Part shown: positions 26,028-34,811 of the stretch, piece by piece
How positions within the stretch are numbered: the stretch's first letter is position 1
Layout of the letters: each line of letters begins with the position of its first letter
Assembly (NCBI GenBank): GCA_965234405.1
Contig: OZ248346.1
From: Planktophila turicensis
GTDB lineage: Bacteria > Actinomycetota > Actinomycetes > Nanopelagicales > Nanopelagicaceae
Length of the DNA stretch: 64,000 nt
Direction: 5' to 3' (one strand)
Translations under genes and position numbers: made by a program
Notes under the pieces: generated by a model
The model's database searches: none
The model's input: only the letters and a program-made list of their open reading frames with translations
Told to the model about the DNA's origin: nothing

Positions 26028-26537
26028 TTAATTCTCGTCAAACTCTGTAACAAGCTTGCTCAGTAACTCTGCCAACGTTTCACGATCGCCTGCCGATAAA
26101 GTTCCAAGCAGTTCGCGTTCATTTTCAAGAAGGCCTTCAAGTGCTGAATCAACTGCACGCATTCCAGATTTTGTGAGAGTAACGAGAGAACCGCGACCAT
26201 CATCAGGATCTTGTTCGCGAGTAATCAGCTGAAGTTCTTCGAGGCGATCAAGGCGATTTGTCATCGTTCCGCTTGTCACCATGGTCTCTTGCATTAGCTG
26301 GCCAGGTGAAAGTTGATGTGGTTCGCCGGCACGACGCAGAGCTGCCAAAACATCGAAGCCCCAATTTTCAAGATCACCGAATGCATCGCGACGAGCGATA
26401 TCGAGGTGGCGGGCGATACGAGTAATGCGGCTAAGGACTGCCAGGGGAGAGAGGTCGAGATCCGGCCGCTCGCGCTTCCAGGCTGCTATGAGGCGGTCTA
26501 CTTCATCCCGCTCAAGAGGATTCGAATTGCTCTGCAT
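26028..26537 (-). CDS. MarR-family transcriptional regulator
   Basis: 169 residues. A winged helix is seen in LSPGQLMQETMVTSGTMTNRLDRLEELQLITREQDPDDGRGSLVTLTKSG, the classical MarR wing with DxRG; the N-terminal helix carries ERDEVDRLIAAWKRERPDL. A single-gene transcript with a TAAACT box 8 nt from its start, probably leaderless. No obvious target gene is beside it (tRNA-Gln and glmU diverge); the ligand is unknown. Confidence 0.92.
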   Translation of the reverse strand: MQSNSNPLERDEVDRLIAAWKRERPDLDLSPLAVLSRITRIARHLDIARRDAFGDLENWGFDVLAALRRAGEPHQLSPGQLMQETMVTSGTMTNRLDRLEELQLITREQDPDDGRGSLVTLTKSGMRAVDSALEGLLENERELLGTLSAGDRETLAELLSKLVTEFDEN

Positions 26538-26545
26538 AAGAAATG

Positions 26546-26551
26546 AGTTTA
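26546..26551 (-). promoter_or_regulatory. Candidate leaderless -10 box for the MarR gene
   Basis: TAAACT on the minus strand, 8 nt before the ATG. The same hexamer and spacing occur before the DHA2 transporter at 47223. Confidence 0.45.
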
Positions 26552-26591
26552 GTGGTCGCGAGCACTACCGAAGATAAGGGAGAATATAGGT

Positions 26592-26663
26592 TCCGCCATT
26601 GTGTAGTGGCTAGCACATGGGCCTTTGAAGCCCAGGGTCCAGGATCGATACCTGGTGGCGGAG
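26592..26663 (+). tRNA. tRNA-Gln (anticodon TTG)
   Basis: Acceptor TCCGCCA/TGGCGGA, anticodon stem TGGGC/GCCCA with loop CTTTGAA (anticodon TTG), T-arm CCAGGATCGATACCTGG, discriminator G at 26663. 72 nt. glmU begins 23 nt downstream from its own -10 box. Confidence 0.95.
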
Positions 26664-26674
26664 CAATTTCGAAG

Positions 26675-26680
26675 TAGACT
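26675..26680 (+). promoter_or_regulatory. Candidate leaderless -10 box for glmU
   Basis: TAGACT followed by six nucleotides and the ATG at 26687. The same TAGACT-G-C context precedes ispH. There is no Shine-Dalgarno sequence. Confidence 0.5.
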
Positions 26681-26686
26681 GCACAC

Positions 26687-28114
26687 ATGAGCCTTGAAAC
26701 AGTAGTGATTCTCGCTGCTGGAGAAGGCACTCGTATGAAGTCGAGTACCCCCAAGGTTCTCCATCCAATCTCAGGTCGTTCCCTTGTTGGCCACGTTCTC
26801 CATGCTGTCGATGCGCTCGCTCCAAAGCATGTGCGCGTTGTTGTGGGCGCAGGTCGCGAACAAGTAGAAGCTCACCTTTCAGAAGTTGCTCCACATGTCA
26901 CAACAGTCTTCCAAGAAAAGCGCGGCGGTACAGGCCATGCAACTCAGTTGGCACTCGATGGATTGAAAGCGACCGGAACAATCTTGGTTCTTGCCGGCGA
27001 TACTCCGATGCTTACTGGAACTTCTCTTGCTCAACTTCTTGAGCAACACCATGCCGGTGGATTCACCGCATCAGTGCTGACAGCAGAACATCCCGATCCA
27101 ACTGGGTACGGCCGCATCATTCGTGGCGATGATGATTCACTCTTGCGCATTGTTGAAGAACGCGATGCCGATGAAGTTCAGCGCGATATTCTCGAAGTTA
27201 ACTCAGGCGTCTATGCATTTGATGCAATCAAACTTGCAGGAGCAATTGGAAAGCTTAAGAACGATAATTCACAAGGCGAGCTCTATCTCACCGACGTTAT
27301 TGAAATTCTTCGCAACGAGGGCGGAAAGATTGCGGCAGTTCTTATCGATGACTTCATTGAAATTCTTGGCGTCAATGACCGCGTTCAGCTTGCTGAATCA
27401 GCAGCTCTTTTGCGCGATCGCATCAATGAAGATTTGATGCGCGCTGGCGTGACAATCGTTGACCCATTAAGCACTTGGGTTGATGCAACAGCTACGGTTG
27501 CAAACGATGTGGTCTTGATGCCAGGCACTGCAATTAGTGGCACAACCACAGTAGCTACCGGCGCGGTTATTGGCCCACGTACAACTCTTGTTGATTGCAC
27601 CGTAGGTGCGGGTGCTCGCGTTATTGAATCTCGCGCAACTGAAGCAATCATTGGCGATGGCGCAAACGTTGGTCCATACACATTCTTACGCCCTGGAACT
27701 AAGTTGTTACCAAACTCAAAGGTCGGCGCATATGTCGAAATGAAGAATGCCACTTTGGGCGAAGGTTCAAAAGTTCCGCATCTCTCATATGTAGGAGACG
27801 CAGTTATCGGTGAAGGCAGCAATATCGGCGCCGCAACTATCTTTGTTAATTACGACGGCGTTGAAAAGCATTACACAGTCGTTGGCGATCATGTTCGAAT
27901 CGGAAGCGATTCAATGTTGGTAGCCCCAGTCACAATCGGCGATGGCGCTTACACAGCTGCCGGATCTGTGATTACTGAAGATGTTCCTCCTGGCGCGATT
28001 GGTGTCGGTAGGGCAAAGCAGCGAAATGTAATAGGTTGGGTTCTGCGTAAGCGTCCCGGCACTAAATCTGCTGAGGCGGCATCGCGCCACAGCACCGATG
28101 AGCAGAAAGGCTAA
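26687..28114 (+). CDS. glmU: Bifunctional GlcN-1-P acetyltransferase / GlcNAc-1-P uridylyltransferase
   Basis: 475 residues. The N-terminal uridylyltransferase has LAAGEGTRMKSSTPKVLHPISG; the C-terminal left-handed beta-helix (from about 260) has hexapeptide repeats and HYTVVGDHVRIGSDSMLVAPV. It makes UDP-GlcNAc for peptidoglycan. A hydrophilic tail of about 30 residues ends the protein. The prs gene starts 5 nt later, as in other actinobacteria. Confidence 0.97.
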   Translation: MSLETVVILAAGEGTRMKSSTPKVLHPISGRSLVGHVLHAVDALAPKHVRVVVGAGREQVEAHLSEVAPHVTTVFQEKRGGTGHATQLALDGLKATGTILVLAGDTPMLTGTSLAQLLEQHHAGGFTASVLTAEHPDPTGYGRIIRGDDDSLLRIVEERDADEVQRDILEVNSGVYAFDAIKLAGAIGKLKNDNSQGELYLTDVIEILRNEGGKIAAVLIDDFIEILGVNDRVQLAESAALLRDRINEDLMRAGVTIVDPLSTWVDATATVANDVVLMPGTAISGTTTVATGAVIGPRTTLVDCTVGAGARVIESRATEAIIGDGANVGPYTFLRPGTKLLPNSKVGAYVEMKNATLGEGSKVPHLSYVGDAVIGEGSNIGAATIFVNYDGVEKHYTVVGDHVRIGSDSMLVAPVTIGDGAYTAAGSVITEDVPPGAIGVGRAKQRNVIGWVLRKRPGTKSAEAASRHSTDEQKG

Positions 28115-28119
28115 CTTCC

Positions 28120-29100
28120 TTGAGCGAGATCCGTTTATCCTCAGAGAAAAAACTTCGTCTTTTTTCAGGCCGCGGATTTCCAGAATTATCAGAGCAAGTT
28201 GCCACCGAACTAGGTATTCCTCTTACCCCAACATCTGCATACGACTTTGCTAATGGCGAAATCTTTGTTCGCTTTGAAGAATCAGTTCGCGGTTGCGATG
28301 CATTCGTAATCCAGTCACATGCTGCGCCAATCAATAAGCAGATCATGGAACAACTCATCATGATCGATGCGCTCAAGCGCGCATCTGCAAAGCGCATCAC
28401 TGTTGTTGCACCGTTCTATGCATATGCTCGCCAAGATAAGAAGAGCCGTGGTCGCGAACCGATTACTGCGCGCCTCATGGCAGATCTTTTTAAGGCAGCA
28501 GGCGCCGATCGCCTCATGGTTGTTGATCTTCACACTTCTCAGATTCAAGGATTCTTCGACGGACCCGTCGATCATTTATTCGCACTTCCAATGCTTGCCA
28601 ATTACGTCGGCAGCAAGGTCGATCGCTCAAAGCTCACCATCGTTTCACCTGACTCAGGTCGCGTTCGGGTTGCAGAACGCTGGTCAGAACTTCTCGGTGG
28701 TTGCCCAATCGCGTTTATTCATAAGACTCGCGACCCACTTATTCCAAATGAAGCAGTTGTTGGAAAAGTCGTCGGCGATGTCGAAGGCCGCACATGCGTC
28801 GTTATCGATGACATGATCGATACTGCAGGAACAATCACCAAGGCTGTCGATGCTCTCTTCGAAGGTGGCGCAAAAGATGTCATCATCGCTGCAACACATG
28901 CAGTCTTCTCAGGCCCTGCAGTCGATCGTCTCAAGGATTCACGCGCCGTAGAAGTAGTCGTCACAGACTCACTTCCATTGTCTGAGGACCAGAAGTTCGA
29001 CAAGCTCACTGTGCTCTCAATTGCCCCACTTCTGGCTCGCGCCATCCGCGAAGTCTTCGAAGATGGCTCAGTAACTAGCCTTTTTGACGGCCACAGCTAA
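28120..29100 (+). CDS. prs: Ribose-phosphate pyrophosphokinase (PRPP synthase)
   Basis: 326 residues. LFSGRGFPEL near the N-terminus, VVAPFYAYARQDKKSRGREPITARL, DLHTSQIQGFFDGPVDHL and the PRPP loop VVIDDMIDTAGTI are all diagnostic. Makes PRPP for nucleotides, His and Trp. The start codon is TTG at 28120. A hairpin downstream may end the glmU-prs transcript. Confidence 0.96.
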   Translation: MSEIRLSSEKKLRLFSGRGFPELSEQVATELGIPLTPTSAYDFANGEIFVRFEESVRGCDAFVIQSHAAPINKQIMEQLIMIDALKRASAKRITVVAPFYAYARQDKKSRGREPITARLMADLFKAAGADRLMVVDLHTSQIQGFFDGPVDHLFALPMLANYVGSKVDRSKLTIVSPDSGRVRVAERWSELLGGCPIAFIHKTRDPLIPNEAVVGKVVGDVEGRTCVVIDDMIDTAGTITKAVDALFEGGAKDVIIAATHAVFSGPAVDRLKDSRAVEVVVTDSLPLSEDQKFDKLTVLSIAPLLARAIREVFEDGSVTSLFDGHS

Positions 29101-29112
29101 GTCACGCTAATC

Positions 29113-29137
29113 TTCACCTCGTTCCGGCGAGGGTGAA
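29113..29137 (+). terminator. Hairpin after prs
   Basis: TTCACCTCG pairs with CGAGGGTGAA across a TTCCGG loop, with one bulged G. It is followed by ATTTAT rather than a clean T-run, so it is a weak intrinsic terminator or a stability hairpin. Confidence 0.45.
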
Positions 29138-29139
29138 AT

Positions 29140-29168
29140 TTATCCGTGATCGACGGCGTAGGTATTAA
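29140..29168 (+). promoter_or_regulatory. Candidate promoter for rplY
   Basis: TTATCC (29140-29145), a 17-nt spacer and TATTAA (29163-29168). It lies directly after the hairpin and about 75 nt before the rplY start, giving a leader of about 65 nt with a strong AGGGGAG ribosome-binding site. Confidence 0.4.
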
Positions 29169-29241
29169 CTCCTGCTGGAACTTCGCAACATAAAGAAGTC
29201 CGATAACAGCAACTAAATGAATTTATTAGGGGAGTTTTAAA

Positions 29242-29859
29242 ATGGCAGAAGTATCAATCAAGGGAACAACACGTACCGAATTCGGTAAGGGTGCTTCACG
29301 TCGCGCACGCGTTGCAGGTCTCGTTCCAGCTGTTATCTACGGACACGGCGAGAAGCCACTTCACATCACTCTTCCAGCACGCGAACTCGGCGTAGCTCTT
29401 AAAGAGTCAAACGTTCTTCTTAACATCGATATTGATGGAAAGGCTGAGCTCACACTTCCAAAGTCTGTAGTTCGCCACCCACTCAAGCAGATCCTCGAGC
29501 ACATCGACCTCGTTCTTGTTCGTCGTGGAGAAAAGGTAACTGTTTCAGTTCCAATCCACACTGAAGGAAAGCACGATCCAGACGGCATCCTTGAGACACA
29601 GCACAACTCAATCGAAGTTGAGGCAGAGGCAACAGCAATTCCTAAGTTCCTCGTTCTTAACATCGAAGGAATGGCTGCTGGAACTTCAAAGCATGCTTCA
29701 GATGTTGTACTTCCTGCTGGCACAACTCTTGTTAGCCCAGCGAACACAATCATCGTTCACCTTTCAGAGCGCTCAACAGCTGTTGAAGAAGTTGCTGTTG
29801 CAGCTCCTGCTGCTGATGCAGCTGCGGCACCTGCTGCAGATGCAGAGAAGAAGGACTAA
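29242..29859 (+). CDS. rplY: 50S ribosomal protein L25 / general stress protein Ctc
   Basis: 205 residues, the long Ctc form: L25 beta-barrel domain (GKGASRRARVAGLVPAVIYGHGEKPLHI), then the TL5 C-terminal domain and a low-complexity Ala/acidic tail (APAADAAAAPAADAEKKD). Binds 5S rRNA. AGGGGAG lies 9 nt before the ATG. Lies before pth as in many bacteria. Confidence 0.96.
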   Translation: MAEVSIKGTTRTEFGKGASRRARVAGLVPAVIYGHGEKPLHITLPARELGVALKESNVLLNIDIDGKAELTLPKSVVRHPLKQILEHIDLVLVRRGEKVTVSVPIHTEGKHDPDGILETQHNSIEVEAEATAIPKFLVLNIEGMAAGTSKHASDVVLPAGTTLVSPANTIIVHLSERSTAVEEVAVAAPAADAAAAPAADAEKKD

Positions 29860-29866
29860 CAACCCG

Positions 29867-29872
29867 TACGAT
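29867..29872 (+). promoter_or_regulatory. Candidate leaderless -10 box for pth
   Basis: TACGAT, eight nucleotides before the ATG at 29881, in the 21-nt gap after rplY. No Shine-Dalgarno sequence is seen. Confidence 0.4.
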
Positions 29873-29880
29873 TTCGCGTT

Positions 29881-30456
29881 ATGACGTGGTTGGTAGTGGG
29901 TCTCGGTAATCCCGGGGATGAATACGCTGCCACCCGTCACAATGTGGGTCAGATGGTCATTGATCATCTAGCTAAACGCCACAATGTAAAACTTTCTACA
30001 CATAAATCTCGTACCGATATCGCCGCTTACAAATTGGGCGTTGGGGTCGATGCGCATTCAGTAATTCTCGCTAAATCAAAGAGCTATATGAATGAATCGG
30101 GTGGGCCTATTAAGGCACTCGCATCTTTTTACTCTGTTGAGCCAACAAAAATTATTGTTCTGCACGATGAACTCGATATTCCATACGCAGCTATTCGCAC
30201 CAAGGTTGCTGGTGGCGATAATGGCCATAATGGTTTGAAATCACTTACATCTTCCTTTGGAACAGCTGATTACTTCCGTGTGCGTCTAGGCATCGGTCGT
30301 CCGATGGGGCAACAAGATCCTGGCGATTTCGTTCTCAAGCAATTTAGTAAAGAAGAGAAGAAGTCCATCGACGAATTTATTGATCGCGGAGCAGATTGCG
30401 TTGAGTTCCTGATTGATAAAGGGCTTGATCTCACGCAATCAAAGTTCAACTCTTAA
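29881..30456 (+). CDS. pth: Peptidyl-tRNA hydrolase
   Basis: 191 residues. GLGNPGDEYAATRHNVG with the catalytic His, KSYMNESGG and HDELDIPYAAIRTKVAGGDNGHNGLKS are the canonical Pth motifs. Releases peptides from stalled peptidyl-tRNA. The amidohydrolase begins 9 nt after its stop. Confidence 0.96.
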   Translation: MTWLVVGLGNPGDEYAATRHNVGQMVIDHLAKRHNVKLSTHKSRTDIAAYKLGVGVDAHSVILAKSKSYMNESGGPIKALASFYSVEPTKIIVLHDELDIPYAAIRTKVAGGDNGHNGLKSLTSSFGTADYFRVRLGIGRPMGQQDPGDFVLKQFSKEEKKSIDEFIDRGADCVEFLIDKGLDLTQSKFNS

Positions 30457-30465
30457 TCAGGCCGC

Positions 30466-32025
30466 ATGAAGACTCTCTACGCCAACGGTGAGATTTGGTG
30501 CTCAAGAGGGCGGTATACCGAAGCTGTTCTTGTTGAGAACCACAAGATCATCGCTCTTGGTAGCGATGCTTTATCTGCACAGTACGACGAGAAAATTGAT
30601 CTCGAAGGAAAGTTCCTCGCTCCAGGATTTATCGATGCACATGCACATCCGCTCTTTGCTGGACGCGAAAGCCAAGGGCCATTGCTTAATGGCCTGCAAA
30701 GCGTTGATGAGATGGTCGCAGAAGTCGCACGATATGCAGCCGCACATCCCTATAAAAGCTGGATCATTGGCGGTGCATACGAAGCATCTGTTGTTGCGGG
30801 CGGAGATTTTGAAGCTGCTTGGCTAGATAAGGCAGTCAGCGATATTCCCGTTGTTTTGCATGCAGTTGATCATCACACAGTCTGGGTAAATTCCAAGGCG
30901 CTCGAACTTTCAGGCATTACTGACGCTACACAAGATCCCGATGGTGGCTCTATTGCACGGTATGCAGATGGATCACCTAAAGGAACGCTGCGCGAACCTT
31001 CTGCGATTGATTTAATCCTTTCCAACACACCAGTGCGAACTATCGAAGATGACGTCGCAGCAATCGCCTGGGCTTGTGAACAATACCGAGCAGCAGGTGT
31101 CACAAGTACTACAGATGCTTGGGTTGAACCAGGTATGCCTGAGGCATATATCGCCGCATCTCGTAGCGGCGCTTTAACAATCGATACAAACCTCTTCTTC
31201 CTGGCCCAACCAGAATCCTGGCGTTCGCGCAGTGATGACTTCTTACACTTCCGCAAAGAGATTGAATCACTCGGTGAAGGTTCCAAACTTCATGCAAAGA
31301 CGGTGAAGTTCATCTGTGATGGTGCGTTATCAGCGGGCACTGCCGCACTTCTTGATCCTTATCTCGATGATCCACAATCACGTGGATTAATGATCTGGAA
31401 CGATGATGAACTACTGGATGCAATGGTTCACTTTGATGCAGCAGGCTTTCAGATTCATGCCCATGCCATAGGCGATGCAGCAATTCGGCAAGCACTTGAT
31501 GCGATCGAGGCGATGCAAAGAGTTAATCCACGGTGGGATCGCAGACCAGTCATTGCCCATGCACAACTGATTCACCCAGATGATCTGCCACGTTTTGCAA
31601 AGCTTGGTGTGATTGCCAATATCCAACCGCTCTGGACATATCTTGATCCAATGAATGCACAGCTCATCGAGCCACGCATCGGGGCAGATCGCAATAATCA
31701 GCAGTATCAATTGAATTCACTACAGAAGAGCGGAGCACGCATCGCCTACGGAAGCGATTGGCCGGTAACGAGCCACGTACCGCTGGAAGCACTTGCCGTT
31801 CCTACGCACAGAACAGCGCCAGGAAGCGATAAAGCTTGGAGCCCACAGGAAGCTATTTCTATTGAAGATTCGTTGGTTCATTACACAGAAGATGCTGCGT
31901 ATTCAAACTTCTGGAACAAGGGAGTAATTGCAGTTGGTGCAGATGCTGATTTTGTAATTCTGAATCAGAACCCAATGAAGACTGATATCAGCCAGTGTTA
32001 CGTAGTCCCGCAGCCACACCGTTAA
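30466..32025 (+). CDS. YtcJ-type metal-dependent amidohydrolase
   Basis: 519 residues of the amidohydrolase_3 family. The first metal motif is GFIDAHAHPLF; later ligands occur in IHAHAIGDAAIRQALDAIE, RPVIAHAQLI and YGSDWPVTSH. Relatives include N-substituted formamide deformylase and many proteins of unknown substrate. No signal peptide, so cytoplasmic. Its last 12 codons overlap the convergent ppc gene by 38 nt. Confidence 0.88.
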   Translation: MKTLYANGEIWCSRGRYTEAVLVENHKIIALGSDALSAQYDEKIDLEGKFLAPGFIDAHAHPLFAGRESQGPLLNGLQSVDEMVAEVARYAAAHPYKSWIIGGAYEASVVAGGDFEAAWLDKAVSDIPVVLHAVDHHTVWVNSKALELSGITDATQDPDGGSIARYADGSPKGTLREPSAIDLILSNTPVRTIEDDVAAIAWACEQYRAAGVTSTTDAWVEPGMPEAYIAASRSGALTIDTNLFFLAQPESWRSRSDDFLHFRKEIESLGEGSKLHAKTVKFICDGALSAGTAALLDPYLDDPQSRGLMIWNDDELLDAMVHFDAAGFQIHAHAIGDAAIRQALDAIEAMQRVNPRWDRRPVIAHAQLIHPDDLPRFAKLGVIANIQPLWTYLDPMNAQLIEPRIGADRNNQQYQLNSLQKSGARIAYGSDWPVTSHVPLEALAVPTHRTAPGSDKAWSPQEAISIEDSLVHYTEDAAYSNFWNKGVIAVGADADFVILNQNPMKTDISQCYVVPQPHR

Positions 32026-34705
32026 TTGTTAAGAGCAAGGCGCGGATAAGCGTTGGATCTGCTTCACCTTCTGTGCGCACACGGTGCAAGAGATTTACCT
32101 GCAGCAACTGCAATGGAGCAAGGTAGGTATCGCGCACCTGCAAAGTACGAGCCAACACTGCTTGATCACCAAGAAGTGAACTCTTTCCGGTTAGCGTAAG
32201 AATTTCAGCAACTGTTAATTCAAACTCTTCCTTGATTGTTTCGAGGAAGTGGCGAAGCTCAGCCGGCACCAAGGTGTCGACATAACGCTGAGCAGTTGTT
32301 AAATCTGTCTTTGCAAGTGTCATCTCGACATTGCTAATAAAGGTTGAGAAGAAGTGCCACTCTGCGAGCATCTTCTTAAGTACATCTGTCTTTCCTGCTT
32401 CACGAGCTGCCTTGAGCCCAGAACCCACACCGAACCAACCGGGAACAATCTGACGTGATTGGGTCCAACCAAATACCCATGGAATCGCGCGGAGTGAATC
32501 AAGACCACCTGCTGCATCAGGACGTCGTGATGGACGAGAACCGAGGAAGAGATTTCCTAGTTGTTCTACCGGAGTTGAAGCATAGAAATATGCAGGTAGA
32601 TCAGGATGGTCGATTAAAGAACGATAACGAGTAAATGAGTTGTCGCTGACAAGGTTCATGCACTCATTCCACTTAGCTAAATCTTCTGGGCTTTGACGTG
32701 GCCCACGGTTAAGGACCGTTGCTTCAAGAGAAGCGGCCAAAGTGAGTTCAACGTTCTCGCGAGCAAGGGCAGGAAGCGCGTACTTATCGGAGATAACTTC
32801 ACCTTGTTCAGTCATCTTGATCTGGCCGTCGACAGAACCCCATGGCAGAGCAACAAGTGCTTCATAGGTAGGTCCGCCACCGCGACCGACAGAACCACCA
32901 CGACCGTGGAATAAACGAAGTTTGACGCCATATTTGATGGCAACGTCGCGAAGCTTGCGCTGTGCGCGATGGATTTCCCACTGTGATGTTGCGATACCTG
33001 CATCTTTATTGGAATCTGAATACCCGAGCATTACCTCTTGTACGTTATCGCGAAGTTCAACGAGCTTGCGATAAGTAGGATCAGCAAGAAGTTTTTCAAG
33101 AATTTCACCTGCAGCGCGAAGTTCGGCAACAGTTTCAAGAAGTGGGGCAAAGCCAATCTTGGCAACCTTCTTATCGATATCGACAAGACCTGCTTGCTTA
33201 CCAAGAACGGTTGCTGCAATGAGGTCGTCAGCGCCCTTTGTCATAGAGACGATGTATGTCTCGATAACTTCAGGCCCGAATCGTTCAATCAAATCATCGA
33301 TTGCAATAAAAGTGCCAAGTGTCTTAGCTCCTGCTGCATCTAGCTTTGAGGCATCGAGCTTTTCAGACGAAGCGAGTTGCTTAACAAGAACTGGGAATTT
33401 ATCTTCATGAGATAGATCGATGTAGTCGCCAGAGATCATCTGCTTGATTGCGTTGTGGTGAGCATCTGAATGTTCGCGAATATCAAGAGTTGCATGTGTC
33501 AGACCAAAGGCAGCAACGGTGCGGATGGTGCGCTCGAGTAAGCCCGTTGCAAGGAGTTCACCACGGTGAGCAAAGAGTGAATCGCGCATCAAAGTAAGGT
33601 CTGCAAGGAGTTCTGCTGTGTTCTTGTAATCGCGTCCTGGAACGTGTGGCCCATTGACGCTGTGGCGATTACGGGTAAATGCGAGACGGTGCACGATGGC
33701 AGTTGCCTTAAGTCGGTATGGCTCTTGCACATTAAGACGCAAGAAGCGCTCTTCGAATTCAGGGATGTTCTTGAGGTCTTCTTCAACAGATGCGCTGAGT
33801 TCAGGGGTTGCACCTGCAATACGAGTAGATACCGAAAGCATCTGGCGCAGGCGGTTCATTGCTGCGATTGTTGTACGAATGGCATGGCCCGCTTGAAGAA
33901 CAACTGCTTCTTCCGTGATTTGAGGAGTGATATTTGGATTACCGTCGCGGTCTCCGCCGATCCAGGTACCGAATGTCAGTGGGCGAGCAGTAACAGGTAA
34001 ATCAATATCAAGGCGCTTGAGTTCGCGAGCAAAGTCATTGAGAACTTCTGGAACAGTATTTGTTGCAAGGTCATCGAGGTAATAGAGAGCGTTCATCGCT
34101 TCATCGAGCGGTTCAGGACGATCAAGGCGAAGTTCATCGGTCTGCCACAGAAGATCAACAGTCTCTGCCAGACGCTCTTCTTGTGTCACAGTCTTTGGAG
34201 TATCGAGAAGCGATGCAATTTCACCGAGCTTGCTCAAGATGGAACGGCGCGCTGCCTCTGTTGGGTGCGCTGTAAAGACTGGACGAATATCGAGATCGTT
34301 AATCCACTTTTCAAGATCAGCATGAGAAATTTCGTGACCAGAAACAGGATTCTTAATCGCATCTTCAATCTTGTCGATGGCTCGAGTAATCCAAGAACCA
34401 CCTTGTGCACGAACTTCTGCAAGAACGCGTGAACGGTGAACTTGTTCTGCGACATTTGCCAAGTGGAAGTAAGTACTAAAAGCACGTACCAGCTGAACTG
34501 ATTCATCGACCGACAGCTTTTCTAGAATTTCGATTCCGCCACCTTCGCGGACTCCCTTGCGAACACTTTCAACGAGATCAAGGAGATCTTGTCCTTCTTG
34601 TCGAACAAGAGACTGTCCCAGGAGGTCACCAAGTCTGCGCACATCGCTGCGCAACGTCGCATCATCAGATGCAACGAGGTTCTTGGTTTGTGGGCTCTCC
34701 GTCAC
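31988..34705 (-). CDS. ppc: Phosphoenolpyruvate carboxylase
   Basis: About 905 residues. Adds bicarbonate to PEP to make oxaloacetate, the anaplerotic feed of the TCA cycle. FTAHPTEAARRS with the catalytic His, GGDRDGNPN, GYSDSNKDAG, FHGRGGSVGRGGGPT and the invariant C-terminus RNTG are all present. The GTG at 34705 is chosen: the open frame extends 60 codons further, but that part crosses the promoter region and mfd start and has no PEPC character. The end overlaps the amidohydrolase. Confidence 0.95.
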   Translation of the reverse strand: MTESPQTKNLVASDDATLRSDVRRLGDLLGQSLVRQEGQDLLDLVESVRKGVREGGGIEILEKLSVDESVQLVRAFSTYFHLANVAEQVHRSRVLAEVRAQGGSWITRAIDKIEDAIKNPVSGHEISHADLEKWINDLDIRPVFTAHPTEAARRSILSKLGEIASLLDTPKTVTQEERLAETVDLLWQTDELRLDRPEPLDEAMNALYYLDDLATNTVPEVLNDFARELKRLDIDLPVTARPLTFGTWIGGDRDGNPNITPQITEEAVVLQAGHAIRTTIAAMNRLRQMLSVSTRIAGATPELSASVEEDLKNIPEFEERFLRLNVQEPYRLKATAIVHRLAFTRNRHSVNGPHVPGRDYKNTAELLADLTLMRDSLFAHRGELLATGLLERTIRTVAAFGLTHATLDIREHSDAHHNAIKQMISGDYIDLSHEDKFPVLVKQLASSEKLDASKLDAAGAKTLGTFIAIDDLIERFGPEVIETYIVSMTKGADDLIAATVLGKQAGLVDIDKKVAKIGFAPLLETVAELRAAGEILEKLLADPTYRKLVELRDNVQEVMLGYSDSNKDAGIATSQWEIHRAQRKLRDVAIKYGVKLRLFHGRGGSVGRGGGPTYEALVALPWGSVDGQIKMTEQGEVISDKYALPALARENVELTLAASLEATVLNRGPRQSPEDLAKWNECMNLVSDNSFTRYRSLIDHPDLPAYFYASTPVEQLGNLFLGSRPSRRPDAAGGLDSLRAIPWVFGWTQSRQIVPGWFGVGSGLKAAREAGKTDVLKKMLAEWHFFSTFISNVEMTLAKTDLTTAQRYVDTLVPAELRHFLETIKEEFELTVAEILTLTGKSSLLGDQAVLARTLQVRDTYLAPLQLLQVNLLHRVRTEGEADPTLIRALLLTINGVAAGLRNTG

Positions 34706-34753
34706 CCGAGAATTATCACAGATAGACGGGTGCCGATAGACTGTAATTGTTCG

Positions 34754-34776
34754 CCCCCCTTCTTTTTGAAGTGGGG
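34754..34776 (+). promoter_or_regulatory. Hairpin in the ppc/mfd intergenic region
   Basis: CCCC-C-CTTC pairs with GAAG-T-GGGG around a short T-rich loop, followed by CTTT. It lies 36 nt before the mfd ATG, in a 106-nt divergent gap, so it is probably in the mfd leader. Function unknown. Confidence 0.35.
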
Positions 34777-34811
34777 CTTTAAGCCGTTTGTTGGATGAAT
34801 AGGGGTGCGCG

